Origin: Bryum argenteum
Taxonomy: Eukaryota; Streptophyta; Bryopsida; Bryales; Bryaceae
Assembly (NCBI GenBank): GCA_037043015.1
Contig: CM073324.1
Location: forward strand, 1,357,413-1,421,412
Direction of reading: 5' to 3'
Length of the DNA stretch: 64,000 nucleotides
Shown here piece after piece: positions 48,791 to 58,097 of the stretch. The notes below the pieces were generated by a model. It did no database searches. It was not told the DNA's origin and saw nothing but the letters and a program-made list of their open reading frames with translations. Position 1 is the first letter of the stretch; every line of letters starts with the position of its first letter. A program made the position numbers and the translations under genes.

Positions 48791-49277
48791 TGTCAGGGAC
48801 ACGGAAACAGATGATAAAAATATGTGGAAACTAACAAGAACTGACAGGAGCTTGAATTAACAAGAAGAGTACACGAACAACAACAAGACAGATGAGCTAG
48901 AGCTCCAAGAGATGCGTTGTCGAGACTGAGGTTGCCCTCAGCCTCGACTCCTATATATACTAGCTAAGAAGAAGGTTCTCCAGAACCTTTCTCAACCTAG
49001 GACCTTCTAGGACCTTCCAAGAACTTCCAAGACCTTCCAGAAGCTTCCAGGGCCTTCCAGAAACTTCAAGAACCTTCCAAAAACTTCCAGAGACTTCCAG
49101 GAACTTCCAGAAATTTCCGGAAGCTTCTAGAACCTTCTAGAACCTTCCTAAGTTGTCTACCTAGTACGTGGCCGTGACACAGGGAATCTTCAAGGAATCT
49201 TCGAAGAATCTTTTAGGGAATCTTCAAAGAATATTTTAGAAGAACCTTCTAGAAACTTCTTGTGTATGTCCGTGACA
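48791..49277 (-). repeat. LTR of the chromovirus (3' LTR in element orientation)
   Basis: 487 bp, starting TGTCAGGG and ending GTGACA on the plus strand. On the element's strand it begins TGTCACGG. It carries the heat-shock-element array and a TATA box (48,951-48,960). Confidence 0.9.
49105..49147. promoter_or_regulatory. Heat-shock-element array in the chromovirus LTR (copy 1)
   Basis: Nine alternating TTC and GAA triplets, each separated by exactly two bases, run without a mismatch from 49,105 to 49,147. Looser copies of the same pattern fill about 48,975-49,258. This is the binding pattern of heat-shock transcription factors (nTTCnnGAAn). In element orientation the array lies upstream of the TATA box GTATATATAG at 48,960-48,951. 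Confidence 0.8.
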
Positions 49278-52200
49278 TCACCTCCCCTTCTAGCTTCGAG
49301 GTCTCCGAGAAGCAACGTTGATCTTAGTCAATACCAACGCAGAAAAATGAAAATCTGCCGCATGACATCTGCAATAAACTCCAATTGTTGTTCACGAGGC
49401 AAGTGGTTCATCGGTCCTTGAAGCCAACGATAGTGGCCGACGCCTTCCACTTCTGACCAAGCGTGAACTTCTGTGTCTTCGTTATGGAATTGTCCTGCAA
49501 ACACACCTTCTGGCAGACCATTGAAAGCGGGCTCGACCTCAAATACAATCACCAGCGATCGATTGCTCGGAATCCTCCGTCGGCGTCGTGGCGTAGGCGG
49601 TTCTTCATCTCTGGGTCGCCTTCGAGAGTTGGTTGGTTGAGATGGCATAACTGGTATCCTATCTATCATCTATCTCTTGACTATCCATGACTAAAAACCA
49701 AACTATGACTATAGAGAAATTTTATCTAGAACAAAATATGTAAATCAAATGTGAATCAAGGTTGTGTTCACTCTCCCCCTTTTATTCTCGTGAGTGGGCA
49801 AGCGTCAGAGAGAAGTTATCGTCGGAAAGGCTTAGGTTTATGAGGATATCGTTGATGAAATTCCTGTACCTTTTCCGGCGCATTTACAAGATTTTCGGCA
49901 TGTTCCCACGTTCTTTCATTGATGTCGTATCCGCTCCAATGCACAAAATACTCCAAGTTTCCCCTTCTGCGCCGTGAATCCGAAGACCTTATCCACCTCA
50001 TATTCCTCGTGGTTCTCAATTTCGATCTTAGTGGCGGCCCTCGCACTCTTTAGGAAAAGTCGACTCTCGATAAGGTTCCAATAAAGACACGTGGAAGACT
50101 GGATGTACCTTCATAGTAGCTGGTAACTCCAACCGATACGCCACTGGATTGATTTGTTTCTGGATTGATCCAACTTATCACACGGCCGCTTGGTCTTGAT
50201 ATTCCGTCGAAGCAGCCATACTTTATCTCCGATCTTGAAAGTAGGTGCCTCATTCCGAAATTTATCTGCGGACGTCTTGTACAACTCTTGGGCAGTTTGC
50301 AATTGAAGTCTCAGCGTTGCTTGAAGTTCCGATAGCTGCTTCGCAAAATCTTCTGCTGCTGGGTTGTTATTGGCCACTGAATTCCATAAATCAAGCTTCG
50401 GGTGGTATCCGTAGTTGGCAAAGAATGGTGTTTGTTGGGTCGATGCATGAATAGTGTTGTTGTAGGCGAACTCGGCAAGCGGTAGATACTCGATCCAATC
50501 GTCTTGCTGATAGTTGATGGTGCAACGTAGAATCGCTTCCAATACTTGATTCACCCGTTCCGTCTCCGTCCGTCGGTTTGAGGATGAAATGCCGAAGAAA
50601 GCGATATCCACCTTCAATATCTCAAATAGAGATTTTCGAACTTGAGACGAATCGGGTTCCGCGATCCGACACAATATCATCTGGCAAGCCGTGACAACGA
50701 TATACATTATCAAAAAGAGTCTTGTCAGTATCTTCGCCGACGATGTCTTCTTGCAAGGAACAAAATGCGCCATCTTCGTCACCGATCTACCACAACAAAG
50801 ATCTTTGTCAAACGAGTTTGAAGGCGGCAGGTCCAGAATGAAATCCATGGAAATCAAGACCATGGTCGATGCGGGATAGGCAATGGCCGCAAAAGTCCAT
50901 AGGGGCGATGCCGAGGGTTCTTCGACTTGAACAAATATCACAAGAGATAACAAACTCCTTCACATCCTTCCACATTTGGGGCCACGGAGAAGTCTCGCGA
51001 AATAAGCTCCAATGTCTTGTTGTATCCAAAATGTCCTGCATTTGGAAAGTCATGGCGTGATTGGAGGACTCAAGTCGTCGTGTTCGTCCCTTAGGAATAT
51101 ACGATCGCTCTTCAAAGTACAAAAGATCTCCTCCACTCAACTTGTCATTATCAAGACGCTTTCGATCTCGAGAGCTACAGAATCTTCAATTGTCGCAGAC
51201 GATCTCACGGTTAAGGAAGTCCGATCAATTGGCATGACAAGAGCGCAAATTCTAAAATGCTCCGGTTTTTCAAGAATGTGGTGCATTGTTGATCAAAACG
51301 CTTCCAGCTTTAGGTGCGACACGATCTCCTCGATAAGGCATCGGATAGTCCTTGTTGCTTCCCAGGCCGATAGGTAATAACAAAGTCAAATCGCGACGAC
51401 ATATTCCACCGAGCAGCGTCGATTCAAGACTCGAGCCGACATAAAGTACTCCAAATTCTTGTGATCCGTGTATACGGTCACCTGGATGTCTGTGCCTTCG
51501 AGAAAGTGTCGCCACTCTTGGAAGGAATCTACTATGGCAAGAAGTTCCTTATCGTGGATTTCATAATTGATTTCAGCAGCAGAAAACTTTCGAGAATAGA
51601 ACGCCACTGGATGAAGCTTCCCGTCCACGTCCATCTGTGAAAGTACGGCTCTCAAAGCAAAATCAGAAGCATCGGTCTCCAAATAGAAGGCCTTTGTAAA
51701 GTCTGGATGTACCAAGATTGGAGTTGTGATAAATGCCATCTTGAGGTCTTGGAATGCCTTTTCTGCTTGAGGTCCGTATTCGAGCTTGTCCTTACAAGTC
51801 AACCGAGTGAGTGGAGCAGCGACTCGAGAATAATTCTTGATGAAGATTCGATAGAAGTTAGCAAATCCAAGAAAACATTGTACGTCTCTATCCGTCTTCG
51901 GAACCTCCCATGATACAATTGCTTCCACCTTCTTAGGGTCCATCTTCAAGCCGTCTGTAGTTACAATGAACCCTAAAAACTCCATCTCGGTTTGGTGGAA
52001 TAGGCACTTCTCCAACTTGGCGTAGAGTCGCCGTCGCTCGTAGTTTCTCGAGGACCAAACGAACGCGCTTCTCGCGCTTTCTTCTTCGTTTTGGAAAATA
52101 TTAGGATGTCATCCGGATAGATGACAACAAAGTCGTCAAGGTGCTCCCGAAAGATGTCATTCATCATGTGTGTTGGAAAACAAATGAAAGATTGGTAAGG

Positions 52201-54451
52201 CCAAAAGCGCATGACATTATATTCAAAATGGCCATACCATGCGGAACGATGTCTTCCACTCGTCTCCTTGCTTGATCCGCACGAGGTTGTAAAGCTCCTT
52301 CGGATCAATTTTTGTAAAGATCTTTTGCACGCCCGAGCCGCTCCAAGAGACCAGAAATCGAGTAGTAACGGTGAACGATTTTTCTTAGTTACCTTGTTGA
52401 GGCCTCGATAGTCCACGCACATTCGTAAGGAGCCATCCTTCTTCTTTACAAACAAGATCGGTGCCCCCGGTGGCGACTTTGAATGACGAATGAAGTTCTT
52501 CGCTAGATTCTCGTCAATGTCTTTCAGCCTCCGCTAACTCCGTTTGAGAGATTGTAGATTGGGCCAAAAGGCGGTTGTGCTTCTTTCTTGCAGGTCTATG
52601 GGCGCGATCGTATGGCCGATCTTTCGGTAGTATGTCGCGTTCTTCTTCTTCAAACACGTCCTCAAAATCTCAGTATTGCTCTGGTATACTTGCCGTCGAA
52701 CTCTTCTCCGTGCTTAGTTGAAATGTGCATAGATGACAAAGTCTTTGCCGCTTTTGGATGATCGTCTTAACGCCCTTCTTTCGAATAAACAATGGTTTCC
52801 CTATCTTGGGATGTCTACTAGGTTGGCTCTTGGAATGTTCTTTGAAAAAGTCATTTTCCGCAACTTCCAATCTATGGTAGGGTTATGTTGTTCTAACCAA
52901 GAGAGACCTAGGATGACAGGGTTTGACGGGGTTCTAATGACATTAAAAACGACGTAACTACTATGGTCCTTAAACGCCACCTCTATAGGTCTTGATTCAT
53001 GGGTGACACCGCCAGGACAATAAAGGTCGTCCATCTATCACCTCTACATAAACAAGGTTTGGACTTTACATACTAGACGAATCTTGTGGGCGCTTAGCAA
53101 ATTCTTCATCTAAAAAACAAGTAGATGCTCCCGAATCTAATAGAGCTAAAGTTTTGTGTTTTTGAGGACCAAAAGACAAGGGAATTGTAAAACAACGGGC
53201 GGGGTTGGATGAGAGAAAGAGGAACCCGATTGTTGTTGTGGCATTGAATCGCCCAAACCGCATGGTTCCTATCAGAGCTGGGCATCGTCGTTTTCCGGGA
53301 TCACCGCACTCCTACTCTTAACAATGCGCCGGTTCGCTTCTTGGGGCAATTTCCAACCTTGTGGCCTTCTTCTCCGCAGCACAAACAAAGTCCTTCTTCC
53401 ATACGCCGTTTTTTCTCTTACGGAGTAAGAGCTTTTGACACGTGCGCGTCGATTTGCATGGCTTTTGCCTCCGAATGAGAACTCAAATTGTTTGCCGACA
53501 TACTCGTGGTGTAGCGACTCGTTTGGTATTTTGGACGCTTGGTCTTGACGACGATTTGGAATAAACGGTTGTCGACTTTATAGCTTGGCTAATGGCTTCG
53601 TTGAGCGTTTGCGGATCGGAAGAGATAAAAGTAGGTCCTTCACATCATCCTCAAACCCCAATAAAATCGACTCACCAATGCTTCTTCGCCTTGATTGATG
53701 TCACTAGCTTGATTGTTTAAAATCCGATCGTGAAGCGATGCAGAGCGCATTCTTGTCGTAGTGATCGGATCTTTGTTGTAGCCCATCGGACCTTGTCATG
53801 TTCGCCAAACGCTTCGCAAATGCCTCCAAGAACGTCTCAAAGTTGCTCAGAATTGGCGATCGTTCTCGAACAAGGGGGCAAACCACGACAAAGCTTGCCT
53901 CGTAAGCGAGTTCCAACAAGTCCAACACGCGCCTCCTCCGTCGGATATCGTTCAGCCAGAAAGCGTTATCAACTTGATTTGGTTGACAAAAACTCGAAAC
54001 TTGGAACGCGTTCCGTCGAACTTGTCGGAAGACTAACTCTAGGCTCCTTCCGTTGTTGAATCATTGGGTTTTGTTGAACCAAAGGTGTAGTCGCCTCCTC
54101 CCGGTGTAGTTGCTTGAGATGGTGAATCGCGGATGATGTTATCCCGGATGCTCCGTCGTTGTGAAGTCTTGCCATGGCTCCTTCTATCTCCGCTTGTCTA
54201 TGTGATAATGCAAAGAAGAGCGCTCGTGATGGCGTCCAATTTGGATTCCAAATTTTCACCATACTAACGTCTTGATCTTTGACTAAATCTACGAAAGAAA
54301 AGAAAAAAATTGACAAGAGAACAATATTAGTTTAGAGGAGGGTAATCCGCAACCTCTAAAACACTAGCACACCTTCGAGAAGAGGGGTAATCCACTCTCT
54401 AACAAGAAGGGACTAACTCGATATTTGTGAGAAGGTAGTCTCGACAAACCC

Positions 54452-54938
54452 ATCGAGGGACACGGAAATGAGATGATAAAAATATGTGGAAACTAACAAG
54501 AATCGACGGGAGCTTGAATTAACAAGAAGAGTACACGAACAACAACAAGACGGATGAGCTAGAGCTCCAAGAGATGCGTTGTCGAGACCGAGGTTGCCCT
54601 CACCTCGACTCCTATATATACTAGCTAAGAAGAAGGTTCTCCAGAACCTTCCTCAACCTAGGACCTTCTAGGACCTTCCAAGAACTTCCAAGACCTTCCA
54701 GAAGCTTCCAGGGCCTTCCGGAAACTTCAAGAACCTTCCAAAAACTTCCAGAGACTTCCAGGAACTTCCAGAAGTTTCCGGAAGCTTCTAGAACCTTCTA
54801 GAACCTTCCTAAGTTGTCTACCTAGTACGTGGCCGTGACACAGGGAATCTTCAAGGAATCTTCGAAGAATCTTTTAGGGAATCTTCAAAGAATATTTTAG
54901 AAGAACCTTCTAGAAACTTCTTGTGTATGTCCGTGACA
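54452..54938 (-). repeat. LTR of the chromovirus (5' LTR in element orientation)
   Basis: 487 bp, aligned base for base with the other LTR at a constant offset of 5,661. It is the promoter-bearing LTR for the leftward element, with a TATA box at about 54,612-54,621. Confidence 0.9.
54766..54808. promoter_or_regulatory. Heat-shock-element array in the chromovirus LTR (copy 2)
   Basis: The same nine-triplet TTC/GAA run as in the other LTR, again without a mismatch, within a looser array from about 54,636 to 54,920. Because this is the element's 5' LTR, the array is in the right place to drive transcription of the element under heat. Confidence 0.8.
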
Positions 54939-55280
54939 ACTACAAGTTGATGATGATGACGACGACTTCTACATGCTTCCAGGCGCTCCACCACCACCCC
55001 CCCTCGCTGCACCAAAAGATAGAGGTACTGCAGGTGGCAGCCGGAAACGCGTCTTGAGAAATGAGCCTACCCCGAGGAGGAAGAGGAAGAAAAGAAGAGA
55101 GGAGGTGGAAGAGCACGAAGACAATGACGAAGACGACGAGGGAGGGCATGGAGATGTTCCCATTCTCGATGAGCTTGCGGGTGTTGTAGATTGAAATGTA
55201 TGTATGTTACTCTAGTTGTACTTTGTTATTTATGTAACATGTGCGCTTTTGTATGCATTGCGATTCAAAGGGAGGTTGAA

Positions 55281-57042
55281 ATGACACAAGCTTCGCAGGG
55301 GACGGTTGTCAACAACGCTGGGTGTGGTGTAAGAGGTCCTGTTGCCTCGGATAGGCGGCGATTTGCGCCCCGAAAGGCATGGTCGAGGGTGGATACAAGC
55401 CTACGAGGTGGGGTTTCGAATGTGAGATCTACTCCTCCTTCGTCGTCGACCCCTCGTGAGTCTCCTCTGTCACATGGACCGACGCAATCTAATGGACCCA
55501 TGCGTCCCATAGTTTTTCCCAAAAATGTGGGTAGTAGTTCCTCTTCTCCTATAACGGTGACGCTCCTATGTTCCTTGAGAGAGGAGACACAGCGGCCTTG
55601 GTTGAGATCTACAAAAAGGGTCTTTGGTGGGTTGATGCTATTTCGGCTATGGTTCAACACATCAAGAAGGTAAATCCCTCTCTAACTATGAATCGTTTTT
55701 GAACTGAAGTTACTCTATCATGTTTATTGGTTTCTGATTACTTTGTGTCTAATTCACAGATTGGAAAGGGTAGGGACTACCCTTGCGAAAAGATGGATAG
55801 AGACAGCCCAAACATCCCGGGATTGACCTTATCTTTTGAGATGTTCCCGAGAACTTGCCCCGCTTAATGTCTCGCCGGATGCGATTCCTATCCGGAACAA
55901 GCGTGCTTCGTATTACTTCGAGTCCGTGTTTGTCTTTGCCTCATACCATTTGACGGACCTTGGGACTATCCTAATTATGCACCCCAAGGACGTCAAAATT
56001 GACCGCATCCTACACGATCGTGCTAGTTCTTACAATTTCCGGCTTGTGCGTGAGTGGTGGGCCTATAACCCCTTCCTTTTTGGTTAGACTCGGCGCTAAC
56101 GCAAGAGAGGTATTCTTCGAATTTCGCACTTGATTTTATCTCTCAATTCAACATTACGTTTTCTGAATATCGAATTGCTTATTGCAGACCCATAACTTTA
56201 CCATCAAGGTCTATGCTCGGAAGGACTTCGTGAAGATGTTCAACATACTGTCTGGGGCGCAAGCATACGCAGGAGTCGCGATCATACCCGACGAGGATGA
56301 CATGGTCAGTAACTTTGCTGACGCGAGTTCCATTACCTACCGCACTAACGGGAAGCCGTGGCGCGGCGCACGGGAGAAGGATCCGTCGTTTTTGCAGTGC
56401 TTCGTGGATTGCCTTACGGACGATGGGGGAATCGTGTTTGACTTGGCGCTAGTACGGTAAAAATTTGATTACCCATTTATGTTCATTGCATACTCATATT
56501 TTCAATACTCATGTGGATTTTCAAATGTGCAGGTGCTTCAATCATCGCATGTGCACGCTCCAATCGTCACCTCATTGCTTTTGAGGCAGATGAGGAGATC
56601 TTCGATGGGCTTTTGGCGACCTTCAAACACCCTAAACCGTTGGAAGAAGAGAGTGGGGAATCGGCCTACGGTGACGATTACGACTCCGATGAACCGTATT
56701 CGAAGAAACCTCGCACTTATATTGGTGTGTACTCAATTCAATTCATTGACTTTTTGTGATTTCAAAGTCGTACTACAATCGTAACATTATTTGGTTATGA
56801 TTATTTAGCTATGCAGCATCTCAAGACACTTGACCCAAAACGCTCATCTCATCAATAGCCCACCTCCCACACATGTTCTACCCTCTTATGCGGAGCATGT
56901 AGCTCGAGCTTTCGTCGCGGCTCCAACTCCTCCTGTACCGAATGCTTCACGAAGACGCTTTAGAGCTGGTGTGCTTAGATACATTGATTTAGAGGCAGAT
57001 CAGTGTGACCACCATTTTAATGGTGCTTCACCTTCATCGTAG
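55281..57042 (+). pseudogene. DNA-methyltransferase-like gene of the element, spliced
   Basis: Starts MTQASQGTVVNNAGCGVRG, 86 bases after the stop of the ParB-like gene. Coding traces follow: GDTAALVEIYKKGLWWVDAI (near 55,600), an exon from 55,761, SYYFESVFVFASYHLTDLG (near 55,910), and an exon from about 56,188 with NILSGAQAYAGVAII and KDPSFLQCFVDCLTDDGG. Then IVFDL, GASIIACARSNRHLIAFEAD and EEIFDGLLATF match the end of N6/N4-type methyltransferases (Asp motif, Gly-Ser loop, then R-x-x-x-x-x-E). The Asp-Pro-Pro-Tyr catalytic motif was not found. Frame breaks are visible near 55,555 and 55,840, and the phases of the intron at 56,460 do not agree. Target and activity are unknown. The tail 56,830-57,042 may be the last exon in another frame. 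Confidence 0.5.
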
Positions 57043-58002
57043 TGTGTTTATTTTTGTTTTCTATTTCAGAGATGACTATGTAGGGCCAACTCTCATGAGT
57101 TGCCTTACCCTACAAGTCATTACTTTCATATGTTTTACATTATTTTACATATATGTGTCTTTGCCTTAAACCGTATTGAAAATTTTCAAAGTCCAATTCT
57201 GTACTCAATCTATATGTTGGATTCACTTGTTATACCCCACTATTTTAAATGACATTTAAAATTCTAAAATGTATACCGATTCTTATAGGTCAATGCTTCC
57301 CTAAATTTGTCAATGTCTACAGGAGCTTATATTTTGTCCCTATTAGCTCGGGATGATAGTCGCTTTTTACGCTACGCGATGCTCAAACGAGCCCGATGGA
57401 GATCGAACCCGGACCTTCGCTATGCCATCGTTATGTCTAATCCATCCACTACATTAGAGTAAACGTGAGACAGTTTCTATTACTGATATTTGGATTATAT
57501 ATTCCATTGCCATTTATATTTTTTCCTTTATCAGGACAGTTACCAACATGCGCAATATTCCTTGCCGGGATCGTGGGAGCAGCGCGTTACACAAGAGGCA
57601 ACTATCCAAGGATGAAGTATAGATCTAGAGGGATTTCTTTGCTTTCGCCATGATGACGTCAGCCCTAATTTATCCCTAGACCGTAAATCCAAAAACAAGT
57701 TTAATAATAACCTAAATCATATGTTCAATATAACCTTTAAATCGTCATGCCTCCATTTCACACGTTCATCAATATGATGACATCAGCCCTACTTTCAATA
57801 TATTTACATAAAATCTTCAAGATAATACAAATGAAATATTCTTGCAAGGTGGGACCCACATTTAAAGTAGACCCAACACCACGGAATTAGGGACCATAAC
57901 CCCTAAAAATAGACATTTTAAAATAGTACAGTAAAAAATTAAGTGGTAATAGGGTACTTTACTTTGAAAAAAAATTGTTAAAAATAGTCAAAATTGTCCC
58001 GT
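57043..58002. other. Right subterminal region of the 29-kb element
   Basis: AT-rich, no gene. It contains a tRNA-like segment (57,320-57,465) and a near-repeat of ATGATGACGTCAGCCCTA at about 57,650 and 57,776. It leads into the right terminal repeat. Confidence 0.5.
57320..57465 (-). mobile_element. tRNA-derived SINE-like segment
   Basis: Read leftward from about 57,465, it has an A-box-like TGGATGGATTAGAC and a good B box GGTTCGATCTCC, 60-70 bases apart overall. The flanks do not pair as a tRNA acceptor stem, so a SINE head is more likely than a tRNA gene. It is not the same family as the copies at 9 kb and 27 kb. Confidence 0.45.
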
Positions 58003-58085
58003 CACCGCTCTACGCTCACCGCTCTACGCTCACCGCTCTACGCTCACCGCTCACCGCTCTACGCTCTACGCTCTACGCTCACGCC
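58003..58085. repeat. Right terminal inverted repeat with GCTCTAC subrepeats
   Basis: Complement of the left end: read inward from 58,085 it begins GGCGTGAGCGTAGAGCG and is identical for 31 bases. It then continues with further GTAGAGCGGTGAGC units, making this end longer and more repetitive than the left one. Confidence 0.85.
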
Positions 58086-58097
58086 TCTACATTCCCC

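Larger units (their letters stand above)
48791..54940 (-). mobile_element. Ty3/gypsy chromovirus with both LTRs, coding region broken
   Basis: LTRs of 487 bp at 48,791-49,277 and 54,452-54,938 are flanked by the target duplication ACTAC (48,786-48,790 and 54,939-54,943). Internal parts, read leftward: gag traces (about 54,300-53,300), protease (LLDSGAS, near 53,140), reverse transcriptase ([19 protein letters not shown], near 52,430), RNase H (FYLETDASDFAL, near 51,690), integrase (51,140-50,110) and a chromodomain (EYFVHWSGYDINERTW, near 49,940). A purine-rich tract GAAGGGGAGGTGA adjoins the left LTR. An extra 113-codon ORF of unknown type lies between the chromodomain and that LTR (49,669-49,328). 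The LTRs differ at only about a dozen sites, so insertion is fairly recent. The coding region carries several breaks. Confidence 0.9.
44400..55194 (+). pseudogene. ParB-like motif protein gene of the element, spliced, interrupted by two insertions
   Basis: Clear exons: 45,812-46,010; 46,096-46,293; 46,392-46,603; 46,694 to 48,460 (interrupted); 48,543 to 55,194 (interrupted), with GT-AG borders and matching phases. The exon ending at 45,727 holds YVYEGNHRVTAWMRYIEQ, like the G-x-H-R box of ParB/sulfiredoxin-fold domains, preceded by LSCYPKVRPIIETDV as in ParB N-terminal strands. Upstream coding traces reach 44,400-44,766 and 44,872-45,290. The C-terminal part has EEYVEKWRLLLWDKAFDAYL, a Pro-rich stretch, a basic patch and an acidic tail ending VVD. 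Frame breaks occur within 45,290-45,520 and in the 46,392 exon. A solo-LTR-like element and a chromovirus sit in exons, each with a 5-bp target duplication. The ParB assignment is by motif only; function is unknown. Confidence 0.55.
29087..58097. mobile_element. 29-kb Mutator-like TIR element with cargo genes
   Basis: The two ends are inverted copies over at least 31 bases (29,099 onward, and the complement of 58,085 backward), both made of GAGCGTA-type subrepeats, with outer ends starting GG. A perfect 10-bp duplication flanks them, inside a copia-type remnant that is interrupted at this point. The left arm holds a SWIM-type Mutator-like transposase reading out toward the left end. The right arm holds ParB-like and methyltransferase-like spliced genes reading toward the right end. 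Between them are an acidic ORF and a palindromic satellite. Later insertions are a gag-like remnant, a solo-LTR-like element and a chromovirus, so the original element was roughly 18-21 kb. The alternative is that the transposase is itself a separate nested element; its stop lies only about 430 bp from the left end, which argues against that. Confidence 0.75.

Noticed and set aside
57355-57465. tRNA gene near the right end of the giant element
   Set aside because: The B box is good but a cloverleaf with a paired acceptor stem could not be formed.
29087-58097. Polinton/Maverick or other virus-like identity of the giant element
   Set aside because: No polymerase B, capsid, ATPase or retroviral-type integrase of its own was seen; the transposase type and 10-bp duplication fit Mutator.
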